A stretch of DNA of 64,000 nucleotides from ZC4RG30 sp046347045 (GTDB lineage Bacteria > Pseudomonadota > Gammaproteobacteria > Steroidobacterales > Steroidobacteraceae). A program made the position numbers and the translations under genes. The notes under the pieces are model-generated. The model ran no database searches. It was given only the letters and a program-made list of their open reading frames with translations, and had not been told where the DNA came from. Positions within the stretch are counted from its first letter, which is position 1. The number at the start of each line of letters is the position of its first letter. The DNA is taken from positions 1-64,000 of the forward strand of contig JAXMGX010000017.1 of assembly GCA_046347045.1 (NCBI GenBank). The letters run 5' to 3'. Shown here piece after piece: positions 1 to 8,069 of the stretch.

Positions 1-795
1 CATCTGCCGTTCCAGTTCATAAAGATCCACCACGAGCCCGACGGTACGTTCCCGAACGGTGTGCCCAATCCCATGCTGGAGGAAAACCGCCAGCCGACAA
101 TCGACGCGATCCTGAAGCACAGGGCCGATGTGGGTCTGGCCTGGGACGGTGATTTCGACCGCTGCTTCTTCTTCGACGAGAACGGCACTTTCATCGAGGG
201 GTACTACCTCGTGGGCCTCCTGGCCGAGGTGTTCCTGAAGCGCGAGAAGGGCGCGCGGATCGTGCACGACCCGCGACTGACATGGAATACGCTGGACATC
301 GTCGCGAAGAACGGCGGCAAGGCCGTGCTCTCGAAGTCCGGCCACGCCTTCATCAAACAGGTCATGCGCGACTGCGACGGTGCCTACGGTGGCGAGATGA
401 GCGCGCATCATTACTTTCGCGATTTCGCCTATGCCGACAGCGGCATGATTCCTTGGCTGATCGTGCTGCAGGTGATCAGCGAAACCGGCAAGAGCCTTTC
501 GCAGCTGGTGGGAGAGCGGATGCGCATGTTCCCGGCCAGCGGCGAGATCAATCGCAAGCTTGCGTCCGACAAGGGCGGGGCGAAGGCCGTTCTGGGCCGT
601 GCCGAAGCGCAGTACAAGGCGCAAGCGAAGTCGGTGGATTACACCGACGGCCTTTCAATGGAATTCGACAATTGGCGATTCAACATCCGGGCCTCGAACA
701 CCGAGCCGCTGGTGCGGCTGAATGTGGAATCCAGGGGAGATGAAGCCCTGATGAAGGCCAAAACTGCGGAATTGCTCGCGCTGATGGACGCCTGA
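1..795 (+). CDS. Phosphomannomutase/phosphoglucomutase, 3' part (5' end outside window)
   Basis: Frame 1 is open from the first base, so this is the C-terminal 264 residues of an alpha-D-phosphohexomutase that interconverts hexose-6-phosphate and hexose-1-phosphate for nucleotide-sugar and surface-polysaccharide synthesis. The metal-binding loop DGDFDR lies at 145-162, the sugar-binding loop GEMSAHH at 391-411 and the phosphate-binding loop RASNTEPLVR at 688-717. These are the ordered landmarks of domains 2 to 4; the phosphoserine domain is off the window. An internal ATG at 73 is not a credible start because homologous sequence continues upstream. The next gene, a UDP-GlcNAc epimerase, fits a polysaccharide context. 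The family is certain; ManB/AlgC substrate preference cannot be told from this fragment. Confidence 0.93.
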   Translation, partial: HLPFQFIKIHHEPDGTFPNGVPNPMLEENRQPTIDAILKHRADVGLAWDGDFDRCFFFDENGTFIEGYYLVGLLAEVFLKREKGARIVHDPRLTWNTLDIVAKNGGKAVLSKSGHAFIKQVMRDCDGAYGGEMSAHHYFRDFAYADSGMIPWLIVLQVISETGKSLSQLVGERMRMFPASGEINRKLASDKGGAKAVLGRAEAQYKAQAKSVDYTDGLSMEFDNWRFNIRASNTEPLVRLNVESRGDEALMKAKTAELLALMDA

Positions 796-836
796 GCGCC
801 TCCCGGGGCCGGACTTCGGGTATCGTCCTGCCTTGC

Positions 837-844
837 AAGGAGGA
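837..844 (+). promoter_or_regulatory. Strong ribosome binding site deciding the wecB start
   Basis: AAGGAGGA ends three bases before a TTG codon at 848. This favours TTG 848 over the in-frame TTG at 833, which lies before the Shine-Dalgarno sequence. Confidence 0.6.
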
Positions 845-847
845 CTC

Positions 848-1945
848 TTGAAGACCGTCCATCTCATCGCCGCTGCGCGCCCCAACTTCATGAAAGTGGC
901 GCCCCTGTTCCATGCCCTCACCAAGGCAGATTGGGTCAAACCGTGCCTGGTCCATACTGGCCAGCACTACGACGCGAACATGTCGGACGCGTTTTTCCGC
1001 GACCTGCGGCTGCCCACCCCAGACTTCCACCTGGAAGTGGGCAGCGGCACGCATGCCGAACAGACCGGTGGCGTAATGATCGCTTACGAGAAGGTGGCCC
1101 TGCAGCACCGCCCCGACTGGATCGTGGTGGTGGGCGACGTGAACAGCACCGTGGCTTGCGCGCTGGTAGGCGCCAAGCTCGGCATCCCCACCGTGCATCT
1201 GGAGGCGGGTCTGCGCAGCGGAGACCGCTCCATGCCCGAGGAGATCAACCGCCTCGCCACCGACGCCATCTGCGACGTCTACTGGACGCCATCTCCCGAT
1301 GCGAACGAGCATCTGAAGCGAGAAGGCGTGGATCCGGCGAAGATCGATTTCGTCGGCAACATCATGATCGACAGCTACGAGATGATGCGCGGACAGATCG
1401 AAACCGACGTCACGCGCGCGCACATGAATCTCGTGGGTAAGCCTTACGGCGTGGTCACGCTGCACCGGCCGGCAAACGTGGACAATGAATCGGTTCTGGG
1501 CGGCCTCGTCCGGCAGCTCGTGCAGATCTCGGGTCGCCTGCCGCTGGTATTCGCGGTGCATCCCCGCACGCGCAAGCGTCTGCAGGATTTCGGCCTTCTG
1601 GCCACCCTTGAGGCCACGTCCGGCATAACGCTTACCGAGCCACTGGGCTACATCCAGTTCATGAACCTGGTCACTGGCGCCACGGCGGTGGTCACGGATT
1701 CCGGTGGCGTTCAGGAGGAATCCACCTATCTGGGCATTCCCTGCCTCACGCTGCGCGAAAACACGGAGCGACCGATTACGGTGACGGAAGGCAGCAATCG
1801 GCTTGTACCGGTAACGGAACTGGGGGCTTCGCTGCAGTCCGTGCTCGACGGCAAGTGGAACCGCGGCCGCCGTCCGGACCTGTGGGATGGCCAGACCGCA
1901 GGTCGCTGCGTGGCCGCGTTGGCGAGGCGCTCCGGCGTGGCCTGA
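848..1945 (+). CDS. wecB: UDP-N-acetylglucosamine 2-epimerase (non-hydrolysing)
   Basis: This 365-residue cytoplasmic enzyme interconverts UDP-GlcNAc and UDP-ManNAc, supplying ManNAc-type precursors for surface polysaccharide. The N-terminus has the family pattern around AARPNFMKVAPL. It also carries GDVNST, the acidic active-site segment HLEAGLRSGDRSMPEE and the C-terminal nucleotide-binding motif TDSGGVQEE, all in the expected order for this GT-B fold. Length matches the family. The start is the TTG at 848 after a strong Shine-Dalgarno sequence. The stop overlaps the next gene's ATG (TGATG), suggesting coupled translation with a membrane channel protein. Confidence 0.92.
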   Translation: MKTVHLIAAARPNFMKVAPLFHALTKADWVKPCLVHTGQHYDANMSDAFFRDLRLPTPDFHLEVGSGTHAEQTGGVMIAYEKVALQHRPDWIVVVGDVNSTVACALVGAKLGIPTVHLEAGLRSGDRSMPEEINRLATDAICDVYWTPSPDANEHLKREGVDPAKIDFVGNIMIDSYEMMRGQIETDVTRAHMNLVGKPYGVVTLHRPANVDNESVLGGLVRQLVQISGRLPLVFAVHPRTRKRLQDFGLLATLEATSGITLTEPLGYIQFMNLVTGATAVVTDSGGVQEESTYLGIPCLTLRENTERPITVTEGSNRLVPVTELGASLQSVLDGKWNRGRRPDLWDGQTAGRCVAALARRSGVA

Positions 1946-2742
1946 TGCGCGACACCTACACCCGCGACCGCCTCCGCACCTTCGGCCTCCTGCTCCTGGT
2001 GGCCGTCCTGATACATGCGGCGTACACATTTTACGTCCGCCCTGTGGCCGCCGGCTGGCAGGCAGGGGAGCAGGCCAAGCAGGCCGCGAACCCCGCCTAT
2101 AAGCCACAGCGTTCGGTCTGGGTGGTGCTCCACGACCCGGAGCAGGAAGTCGCGGTCATCCTGGGCATCTGGGCCCTGGGCCTTGCCCTGATGAAGGCCC
2201 GCGCCATCACCCGCCACCGCCGCCAGCTCGACGCCGGCCTGCTGAAGGTGCCGCCCGGTTATCGCATCCTCCCCGGCGACGTCCGGGAGTACTCCCACCG
2301 CCTCGACGAGCTGCCGCCTGACGAGAGGAACCTGATTCCGGCCCGCACCATCCGCCGTGCCCTGAAGCGCTTCGGCGAGACGGCCGATGTGCAGGACGCG
2401 GCCACCACCGTGCACGACTACTGCGAGTCCGAGGCGGCGCGCCTGGATTCCGAACTGGCGGTGATCCGCTTCTGCGTCTGGGCCATCCCGGCCATCGGCT
2501 TCGTGGGCACGGTGCGCGGCATCGGCAACGCCCTGGCGGGCGCGCAGCTCGCGCTCAGGGGCGATACCAGCGCGGTCACCAGTGGCCTGGGTGTGTCGTT
2601 CAATTCCACCTTCGTCGCCCTCATCGCCAGCATCATCCTGATGTACGTGATCCACGAGCTGCAGCTGCGCCAGGAGCGCCTGGTGCTCGACACGGAGCAG
2701 CACGTGGACGATGCGGTGATCAGCAACCTGCAGTCCCGGTAG
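1945..2742 (+). CDS. MotA/TolQ/ExbB-family proton channel protein (orphan)
   Basis: This 265-residue inner-membrane protein starts at an ATG overlapping the wecB stop. One hydrophobic segment lies near residues 10-28, another near 70-85, and the C-terminal third holds the family core. That core has a helix with the GFVGTVRGIGNAL signature, then a loop, then GVSFNSTFVALIASIIL, which is diagnostic of the TolQ/ExbB/MotA channel fold. A cytoplasmic stretch of about 90 residues separates the second and third helices. No ExbD/TolR/MotB partner is present in the window, so the energised process is unknown. Family assignment is firm and role unassigned. Confidence 0.8.
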   Translation: MRDTYTRDRLRTFGLLLLVAVLIHAAYTFYVRPVAAGWQAGEQAKQAANPAYKPQRSVWVVLHDPEQEVAVILGIWALGLALMKARAITRHRRQLDAGLLKVPPGYRILPGDVREYSHRLDELPPDERNLIPARTIRRALKRFGETADVQDAATTVHDYCESEAARLDSELAVIRFCVWAIPAIGFVGTVRGIGNALAGAQLALRGDTSAVTSGLGVSFNSTFVALIASIILMYVIHELQLRQERLVLDTEQHVDDAVISNLQSR

Positions 2743-2793
2743 GGGCGGTCCGGCGGGCCGCCGCGGGGGCCGGTTGTGGCAGAATCCGGCGCC

Positions 2794-3660
2794 ATGAAGC
2801 ACCAAGACCTCATCGCCATCGACGTCCACACGCACGCGGAAATCTCCTGCCGCCAGCCGGAAGACGATTTCGCCAACGACATCGAGGAGCAGAAGAAGAA
2901 ATACTTCAAGTCGGGCAATCCGCCGACCATCCTCGAGACGGTGGATTTCTACCGCGCGCAGAAGATCGGCCTGGTGATGTTCACGGTCGATACCGAGTTC
3001 GAGATCGGCCGGCGCCGCATCCCGAACGACGAGGTGCTGGAGGCGGCCAAGGCCAATTCCGACATGATGATGGCCTTCGGCAGCGTCGACCCGCACAAGG
3101 GCAAGATGGGCCTGCGCGAGGTGAAGAAGCTGATCGCCGACGGCATCAGCGGCTTCAAGTTCCACCCCACCTGCCAGGGGTTCTACCCCAACGACCGCAT
3201 GGCCTACCCGATGTACGAGGCCATGGCGGCAGCGAAGATGCCGGTCATCTTCCACAGCGGGCACTCGGGCATGGGCTCGGGGCTGCGCGGCGGTGGGGGG
3301 CTGCGGCTGAAGTATTCGAACCCCATGCACCTCGACGACGTGGCCGCGGATTTTCCCGACATGACGGTGATCATCGCGCATCCCTCCTGGCCCTGGCAGG
3401 ACGAAGCCCTGTCGGTGTGCCTGCACAAGCCCAATGTCTACATCGATCTTTCGGGCTGGTCGCCGAAATACTTCCCGCCGCAGCTCATCCACTACGCCAA
3501 CACGCAGTTGAAGCACAAGATGCTCTTCGGCACCGACTACCCGCTGATCACGCCGGAACGCTGGATGAAGGATTACGACGCCGCGGGCTTTCGCCCCGAG
3601 GTGAAGGACCTGATCCTGAAGCAGAACGCCATCAAGGCCCTGGGCCTGGACCGCAAGTGA
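2794..3660 (+). CDS. Amidohydrolase-2 family protein (ACMSD/gamma-resorcylate decarboxylase-like)
   Basis: A 288-residue metal-dependent TIM-barrel enzyme without a signal peptide. The N-terminal metal motif is DVHTHAE, followed by GFKFHPTCQG, a strand-end His in FHSGHSG, IIAHPSWPWQDEAL and the C-terminal acidic ligand in LFGTDYPLITPERW. This layout is that of amidohydrolase-2 proteins, which include decarboxylases of aromatic acids and hydrolases of aromatic-derived products. The ATG at 2794 is preferred to the in-frame GTG at 2776 because the domain begins directly after it. Its position before an esterase and a carboxymuconolactone decarboxylase-like gene suggests aromatic catabolism; the reaction is inferred only. 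Confidence 0.82.
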   Translation: MKHQDLIAIDVHTHAEISCRQPEDDFANDIEEQKKKYFKSGNPPTILETVDFYRAQKIGLVMFTVDTEFEIGRRRIPNDEVLEAAKANSDMMMAFGSVDPHKGKMGLREVKKLIADGISGFKFHPTCQGFYPNDRMAYPMYEAMAAAKMPVIFHSGHSGMGSGLRGGGGLRLKYSNPMHLDDVAADFPDMTVIIAHPSWPWQDEALSVCLHKPNVYIDLSGWSPKYFPPQLIHYANTQLKHKMLFGTDYPLITPERWMKDYDAAGFRPEVKDLILKQNAIKALGLDRK

Positions 3661-4460
3661 AGCACCACAGGGCAGTGCGGGCATTTGCCGCCGCGGTGAT
3701 CAGGGTGGGCCTGCTGGCCTGCGTGGCCGTGACTTGCGCAGCTCCGGCAGGGGCAGCCGAGCCGGTGAAGGCCGCAAGGTCGCAGACCATCGTGGTCTAT
3801 GGCGGCAGCGGCAACATCGGCAGCCGCATCGTGAACGAGGCGGTGGCGCGCGGTCACAAGGTCACGGTGGTCGATCGCAGTCCCAAGGCGGAGCTGGCGC
3901 CGAAAGGCGTGATACTCGTCACCGGCGATGCGCTCAACCCCGAGGACATCCTCAAGAACATTGCCGGCGCCGACGTGGTGGTCTCGGCGGTGGTGGTGCG
4001 GCCCGCGCCTTTCCCCGACTTCGCGTTGAAGGTGGTGCAGTCCTTCGTGACGGCGCTGCGCCAGCAGCAGGGGGCAAAGAAGACCCGGTTCATCGACGTA
4101 GGCGGCGCCAGCAGCCTCTACAACGCCGACGGCAAGCGCATCATCGACACCTTCGGCGCCCGCCCGGGCGCTGGCGGCGGCAATGGCGGCATGCCCACGG
4201 CCATGGCAGGCGAGGTGAAGTCGGCAGTCGATGCGCTCGACTACCTGCGCACGGTGAATGACATCACCTGGACGTTCTTCAGCCCGGCGGGAAGCATCAG
4301 CCCGGGCACGCGCACCGGCAAGTTCCGGCTGGGCATCGACACCATCGTCACCGACGCAACGGGTCGCAGCGCCATCTCGATGGAAGACTATGCGGTTGCC
4401 ATGCTCGACGAGATCGAGAAGCCGCAGTTCCTGAACCGGCGCTTCACCGTCGGCTACTGA
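3657..4460 (+). CDS. Exported NAD(P)-binding NmrA-like Rossmann protein
   Basis: This 267-residue protein probably starts at the GTG at 3657, which overlaps the upstream stop (GTGA). It opens with a positive N-terminus and a hydrophobic stretch ending in APAGAAEP, which looks like a Sec signal peptide of about 36 residues. A dinucleotide-binding motif GGSGNIGS and a beta-alpha-beta pattern follow, resembling NmrA-like atypical short-chain reductases. A Gly-rich loop occurs near residues 175-185. A Rossmann reductase outside the cytoplasm is odd because NAD(P) is not expected there, so the signal may be a membrane anchor or the true start may be later. Substrate unknown. Confidence 0.68.
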   Translation: MKHHRAVRAFAAAVIRVGLLACVAVTCAAPAGAAEPVKAARSQTIVVYGGSGNIGSRIVNEAVARGHKVTVVDRSPKAELAPKGVILVTGDALNPEDILKNIAGADVVVSAVVVRPAPFPDFALKVVQSFVTALRQQQGAKKTRFIDVGGASSLYNADGKRIIDTFGARPGAGGGNGGMPTAMAGEVKSAVDALDYLRTVNDITWTFFSPAGSISPGTRTGKFRLGIDTIVTDATGRSAISMEDYAVAMLDEIEKPQFLNRRFTVGY

Positions 4461-4552
4461 CCCCGGCAGCAACGCGTGGTGGCGTTCGCAGCCCACTTGC
4501 CCCCGGAAATCGGCCGGTCGATGATTGGGTGATAACCATGTGGGGGTGGGGC

Positions 4553-6064
4553 ATGACGCGTTCAAATGTTTCTCTGACAGTGCTGTTCGCGATGGGGATG
4601 ACCTCGGCTGCGGTTGCCGCGCAGGCGCCGGCGGGAGCTGCTGCCACCCTGTCGGGAACGCCTGAAGCGCGCTGCACGGCGCTGCAGGGCGCAACCGGCT
4701 TCGCCAATACCGTCATCGCCCGTACGCAGCGCGTGCTGCCCGCGGGGCGCGACCTGGCGCCGTACTGCGAAGTGACCGCCACCATCAGTCCGGTACCGGG
4801 CTCGAAGATCACCGCCGTCTATCGCCTGCCGGACAACTGGAACGGCAAGATGCTGGGCCTGGGCGGCGGGGGCTGGTCGGGCAATATCACGCTGCAGGCG
4901 GCGCAGCCGGGCCTGGCGCGCGGCTATGCGCTGGCGCAAACCGATGGCGGCCACCCGCAGACCGATTCGGCCAACCCGGCCTGGACGCTGAACAATCCCG
5001 TGCTGGTCACCGACTTCGCGCACCGCGCGGTGCACGAGACGGCGGTGGTGGGCAAGCAGGTTGTCGCCGCCTTCTACGGCCGCGCGGCCAACCGCAATTA
5101 CTTCCAGGGCTGTTCCACCGGTGGCCGCATGGCCATGATGGAGACGCAGCGTTACCCCGACGACTACGAGGGCGTCATTGCCGGCGCCCCGGTGTACTCG
5201 CTGCTGGTGCAGACCAGCAACGTGGTGCGCGACCAGATCTTCCGTGCCCCTGGCGCGGAAATCAGCGTCAGCCTGATGAAGAAGGTCAACGCCGCTGCCG
5301 TCGCGGCCTGCGACAAGGACGATGGCCTTGTCGATGGCGTGGTGAACAAACCCTATGCCTGCAAGTGGGATCCGTCGGCCATGGCCTGCAAGGCGGGCGC
5401 CGACCCGAAGAGCTGCCTTGCGCCCGCGCAGGTGAAGGCGGTGCGCCAGGCCTACACCACGGTCAAGACCAGGAGCGGCGTCGTCGGCAACTACGGCCTT
5501 ACGCGTGGCAGCGAGGCGGGCTGGAATCCCTTCGTGGCCACTGTGTATGCAACGGCACGCACGTCGATCAACGGCTCGCTCGGTGAGCTGGTGCCGCTGA
5601 TTTTCGGCGATGCGGATTTCCCGATGTCGCAGTTCAACATCGAGAAACACCAGGCGGCGGTGCACCAGACGCCCTTCGCGAAGGAGTACGAGGCCAGTTC
5701 CACCGACCTGTCGCGCTTCTTCCAGCGCGGCGGCAAGCTCTTGCTGTGGCATGGCATGGACGACCCGGGTCCCTCGGCGCTGGCCACGGCCGACTACTAC
5801 GATCGCGCGGTGACGCAGAACGGCGGCGACAACATCCGCTTCTACGGCCTGCCGGGCGTCTACCACTGCGGCGGCGGCCCGGGCGCCGACCAGCTCGACA
5901 CCATCACGGCGCTGGAACAGTGGGTGGAGCAGGGCAAGGCGCCGGGGGATCTCGTGGCGAAGAACACCCGCGCGGGCTTCGAGCGCCCGGCCTGCCAGTG
6001 GCCCAGGACGCCGCGCTACACCAGCGGCGATGACAAGTCGGCCGCGAGCTTCAGGTGCGAGTAG
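4553..6064 (+). CDS. Tannase/feruloyl esterase family protein, exported
   Basis: A 503-residue alpha/beta hydrolase with a signal peptide ending around AAVAAQA. The nucleophile motif GCSTGGRMAMME is followed by the family's DDGLVDGV calcium-loop-like region, then LLWHGMDDPGPS with the acidic residue and YHCGGGPGADQLD with the catalytic His next to Cys. The paired cysteines next to Ser and His are a hallmark of tannase-type enzymes. The family hydrolyses phenolic esters such as galloyl or feruloyl esters, or MHET in one branch. The start is ATG 4553 or ATG 4538. The next gene overlaps by 10 bp. Exact substrate is not predictable. Confidence 0.86.
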   Translation: MTRSNVSLTVLFAMGMTSAAVAAQAPAGAAATLSGTPEARCTALQGATGFANTVIARTQRVLPAGRDLAPYCEVTATISPVPGSKITAVYRLPDNWNGKMLGLGGGGWSGNITLQAAQPGLARGYALAQTDGGHPQTDSANPAWTLNNPVLVTDFAHRAVHETAVVGKQVVAAFYGRAANRNYFQGCSTGGRMAMMETQRYPDDYEGVIAGAPVYSLLVQTSNVVRDQIFRAPGAEISVSLMKKVNAAAVAACDKDDGLVDGVVNKPYACKWDPSAMACKAGADPKSCLAPAQVKAVRQAYTTVKTRSGVVGNYGLTRGSEAGWNPFVATVYATARTSINGSLGELVPLIFGDADFPMSQFNIEKHQAAVHQTPFAKEYEASSTDLSRFFQRGGKLLLWHGMDDPGPSALATADYYDRAVTQNGGDNIRFYGLPGVYHCGGGPGADQLDTITALEQWVEQGKAPGDLVAKNTRAGFERPACQWPRTPRYTSGDDKSAASFRCE

Positions 6065-7551
6065 CGATCGCATTCGCAATGGCGATGCTGGTGGCCCAGG
6101 CCCACACGGCCTCGGCGCCGGTGGCCGATGGCACCACGCCGCTGCACCGTGCGGCTTACGACGGTGACGTGGACGAAGTGCGCGGGCTGATCAAGTCCGG
6201 CGCCGACGTGCGCCAGGCCAACGTTTTCGGCATGACGCCGCTGATGCTGGCCTCGGTCACCGGCAACAGCGAGGTGATCCGGCTGCTGCTGGATGCCGGC
6301 GCACCGGCCAACGCGGCCAACGCCGAAGGTCAGACGCCGCTCATGGTGGTGGCGCGTACCGGCAACGTCGAGGCCGCGAAACTGCTGCTGAGGAAGGGCG
6401 CGAAGATCGACGCCCACGAATCCTGGGGCGGACAGACGGCGCTGATGTGGGCCGCGGCCCAGAGCCAGGCCAACATGATCGAGTTCCTGCTGTCGCGCGG
6501 CGCGCAGGTGAACGAGCGCTCCACCGTGCGCGACTGGCAGCGCCGCGTCACCGCCGAGGGCCGGCCGAAGGACATGAATCGCGGCGGCCTGACGCCGCTG
6601 CTGTTCGCGGCGCGCGAGGGTTGCATCGACTGCATGCGGGTGCTGCTCTCGCATGGTGCCGACATCGACCTCGCCGATCCTGACGGCACCACGCCGCTGA
6701 TCCTGGCGCTGCTGAACCGCAACTACGACGCTGCGAAATTCCTCATCGGCGCCGGCGCCGACGTGAACCTCTGGGACATCTACGGCCAGACCCCGCTGTA
6801 TGTGGCGGTGGACATGAACACGCTGCCGGTGGGCCGGCGCGTCGAGCTGCCCTCGATGGACGAGACCACCGGGTACGACATCGCGAAGCTCCTGCTCGAG
6901 CGCGGCGCCAATCCCAATGCGCAGCTCAAGCTGCGGCCCAAGTATCGCAACATCCCCTACGACCGCTACCGCGATCCGCTGATGGTATGGGGTACCACCT
7001 CGCTGTTGCGCGCGGCCAAGGCGGGCGACATCCCGGTGGTGAAGCTGCTGCTCCAGCACGGCGCGCTGGTGAACCTGCCCAACTCCATCGGTGTCACGCC
7101 GCTGATGGTGGCTGCCGGAGATGGCCACATCAACGATCCCACGCGCGGGAACACGCGCACCGAGGCCGATGCGCTGGAATGTTATGCGCTGCTGAAGGCC
7201 GCTGGCGCCGATGTCAATGCGCGCACCACGCGGGGTCTGGCCGATGCAGACCTCAAGATCTGGATGGCCGGCAACCGCACGGCGCTGCACGCGGCGGCCT
7301 CGCGCGGCTGGAACCAGCTGGTGCGCCAGCTGGTGAAGGATGGCGCGCAGCTCGATGTCATCGATACCGACGGGCTGTCGGCCATCGACTACGCGCTGGG
7401 CCGCTACCCGAAAGTGTTCAATGCGCTGTCGCCCACGCCGTATCCGGAGACCGTGGCGCTGCTGCGTTCGTTGGGCGCGAAGCTCGAAAATCCCGCCGCC
7501 ACCTTCCCGCCGGGCACCACGCCCCACATCCAGGCCCTGGTGCCTGAATAA
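6055..7551 (+). CDS. Exported ankyrin-repeat protein (copy 1)
   Basis: This 498-residue protein starts at GTG 6055 inside the 3' end of the esterase gene (ATG 6079 is the alternative). A signal peptide runs to about VAQAHTASA. Roughly nine ankyrin units follow, with TPLHRAA, GMTPLMLASVTGN and GQTPLMVVARTGN consensus pieces, covering nearly the whole chain. Between the central units sits a conserved non-ankyrin stretch around VDMNTLPVGRRVELPSMDET and LKLRPKYRN, also present in the second ankyrin protein of this window (28104-29705). Ankyrin repeats bind proteins, and the likely location is the periplasm. The overlap with the esterase gene points to co-expression; the partner is unknown. Confidence 0.85.
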   Translation: MRVAIAFAMAMLVAQAHTASAPVADGTTPLHRAAYDGDVDEVRGLIKSGADVRQANVFGMTPLMLASVTGNSEVIRLLLDAGAPANAANAEGQTPLMVVARTGNVEAAKLLLRKGAKIDAHESWGGQTALMWAAAQSQANMIEFLLSRGAQVNERSTVRDWQRRVTAEGRPKDMNRGGLTPLLFAAREGCIDCMRVLLSHGADIDLADPDGTTPLILALLNRNYDAAKFLIGAGADVNLWDIYGQTPLYVAVDMNTLPVGRRVELPSMDETTGYDIAKLLLERGANPNAQLKLRPKYRNIPYDRYRDPLMVWGTTSLLRAAKAGDIPVVKLLLQHGALVNLPNSIGVTPLMVAAGDGHINDPTRGNTRTEADALECYALLKAAGADVNARTTRGLADADLKIWMAGNRTALHAAASRGWNQLVRQLVKDGAQLDVIDTDGLSAIDYALGRYPKVFNALSPTPYPETVALLRSLGAKLENPAATFPPGTTPHIQALVPE

Positions 7552-7581
7552 TCGACGGTTCAATTGCCCCGAACCCTCGCG

Positions 7582-7600
7582 CCCGGGCCAGACGCCCGGG
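7582..7600 (+). terminator. Possible terminator hairpin after ankyrin gene
   Basis: A perfect 7-bp stem CCCGGGC/GCCCGGG with a 5-base loop (CAGAC) lies about 30 bases after the ankyrin stop and before the next gene. There is no U-tract, so it may attenuate transcription rather than terminate it. Confidence 0.4.
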
Positions 7601-7661
7601 GAGATTGCGGTCCCCGGCGTTTCAGGCCAAGCTCGCGTACCAATTCGAGGGGGGTGGGTTG

Positions 7662-8069
7662 ATGGATCGACGGGACCAGGCGTACGACGCCGGCATGGCG
7701 GTACGCCGGGAGATGTTCGGGGCGGCGGGCGCGGAACAGCGCATTGCGCAGGCCACCGATTTCAATCGTCCCTTCGAGGAACTGGTCACCCGATACTGTT
7801 TCGGCGACGTCTGGAGCCGTCCCGGCATCGACCGCAGGACGCGCAGCCTGATCACGCTTGCGGCGCTCACGGCGCTGTCCAAGCCCAACCAGCTCAGGGT
7901 GCACGTGGCCGGCGCGCTGGCCAACGGCGCTACCATCGACGAGATCCGCGAAGTGCTGCTGCATACCAGCGTGTATGCCGGCATTCCCGCCGGTGTCGAG
8001 GCCTTCAACGCAGCGGCTGAAGTGCTGGCAACCGCAAGCAATGCCCGGAACAACGACAACAAAGAGTGA
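7662..8069 (+). CDS. Carboxymuconolactone decarboxylase family protein (PcaC-like)
   Basis: A 135-residue all-helical protein of the CMD/AhpD superfamily, equal in length to 4-carboxymuconolactone decarboxylase of the protocatechuate branch. The core shows the RPGIDRRTRSLITLAALTAL segment, a conserved His in RVHVAGAL, and the region around EVLLHTSVYAGIPAG. It lacks the CxxC of AhpD peroxidases, which supports the decarboxylase-type branch. The start ATG 7662 follows a G-rich Shine-Dalgarno stretch (GAGGGGGG). It overlaps the next transporter start and lies in a run of aromatic-compound genes. No other pca genes are in the window, so true PcaC activity is a reasonable guess only. Confidence 0.82.
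   Translation: MDRRDQAYDAGMAVRREMFGAAGAEQRIAQATDFNRPFEELVTRYCFGDVWSRPGIDRRTRSLITLAALTALSKPNQLRVHVAGALANGATIDEIREVLLHTSVYAGIPAGVEAFNAAAEVLATASNARNNDNKE

Noticed and set aside
1945..2742. Zorya-like defence (ZorA) for the MotA/ExbB protein
   Set aside because: No ZorB, helicase or nuclease neighbours and no long coiled-coil tail; the gene follows a polysaccharide epimerase.
680..3684. Long minus-strand open frames opposite wecB, the channel gene and the amidohydrolase
   Set aside because: High-G+C shadow frames: Arg/His/Gly-rich translations without family motifs, directly opposite well-supported genes.
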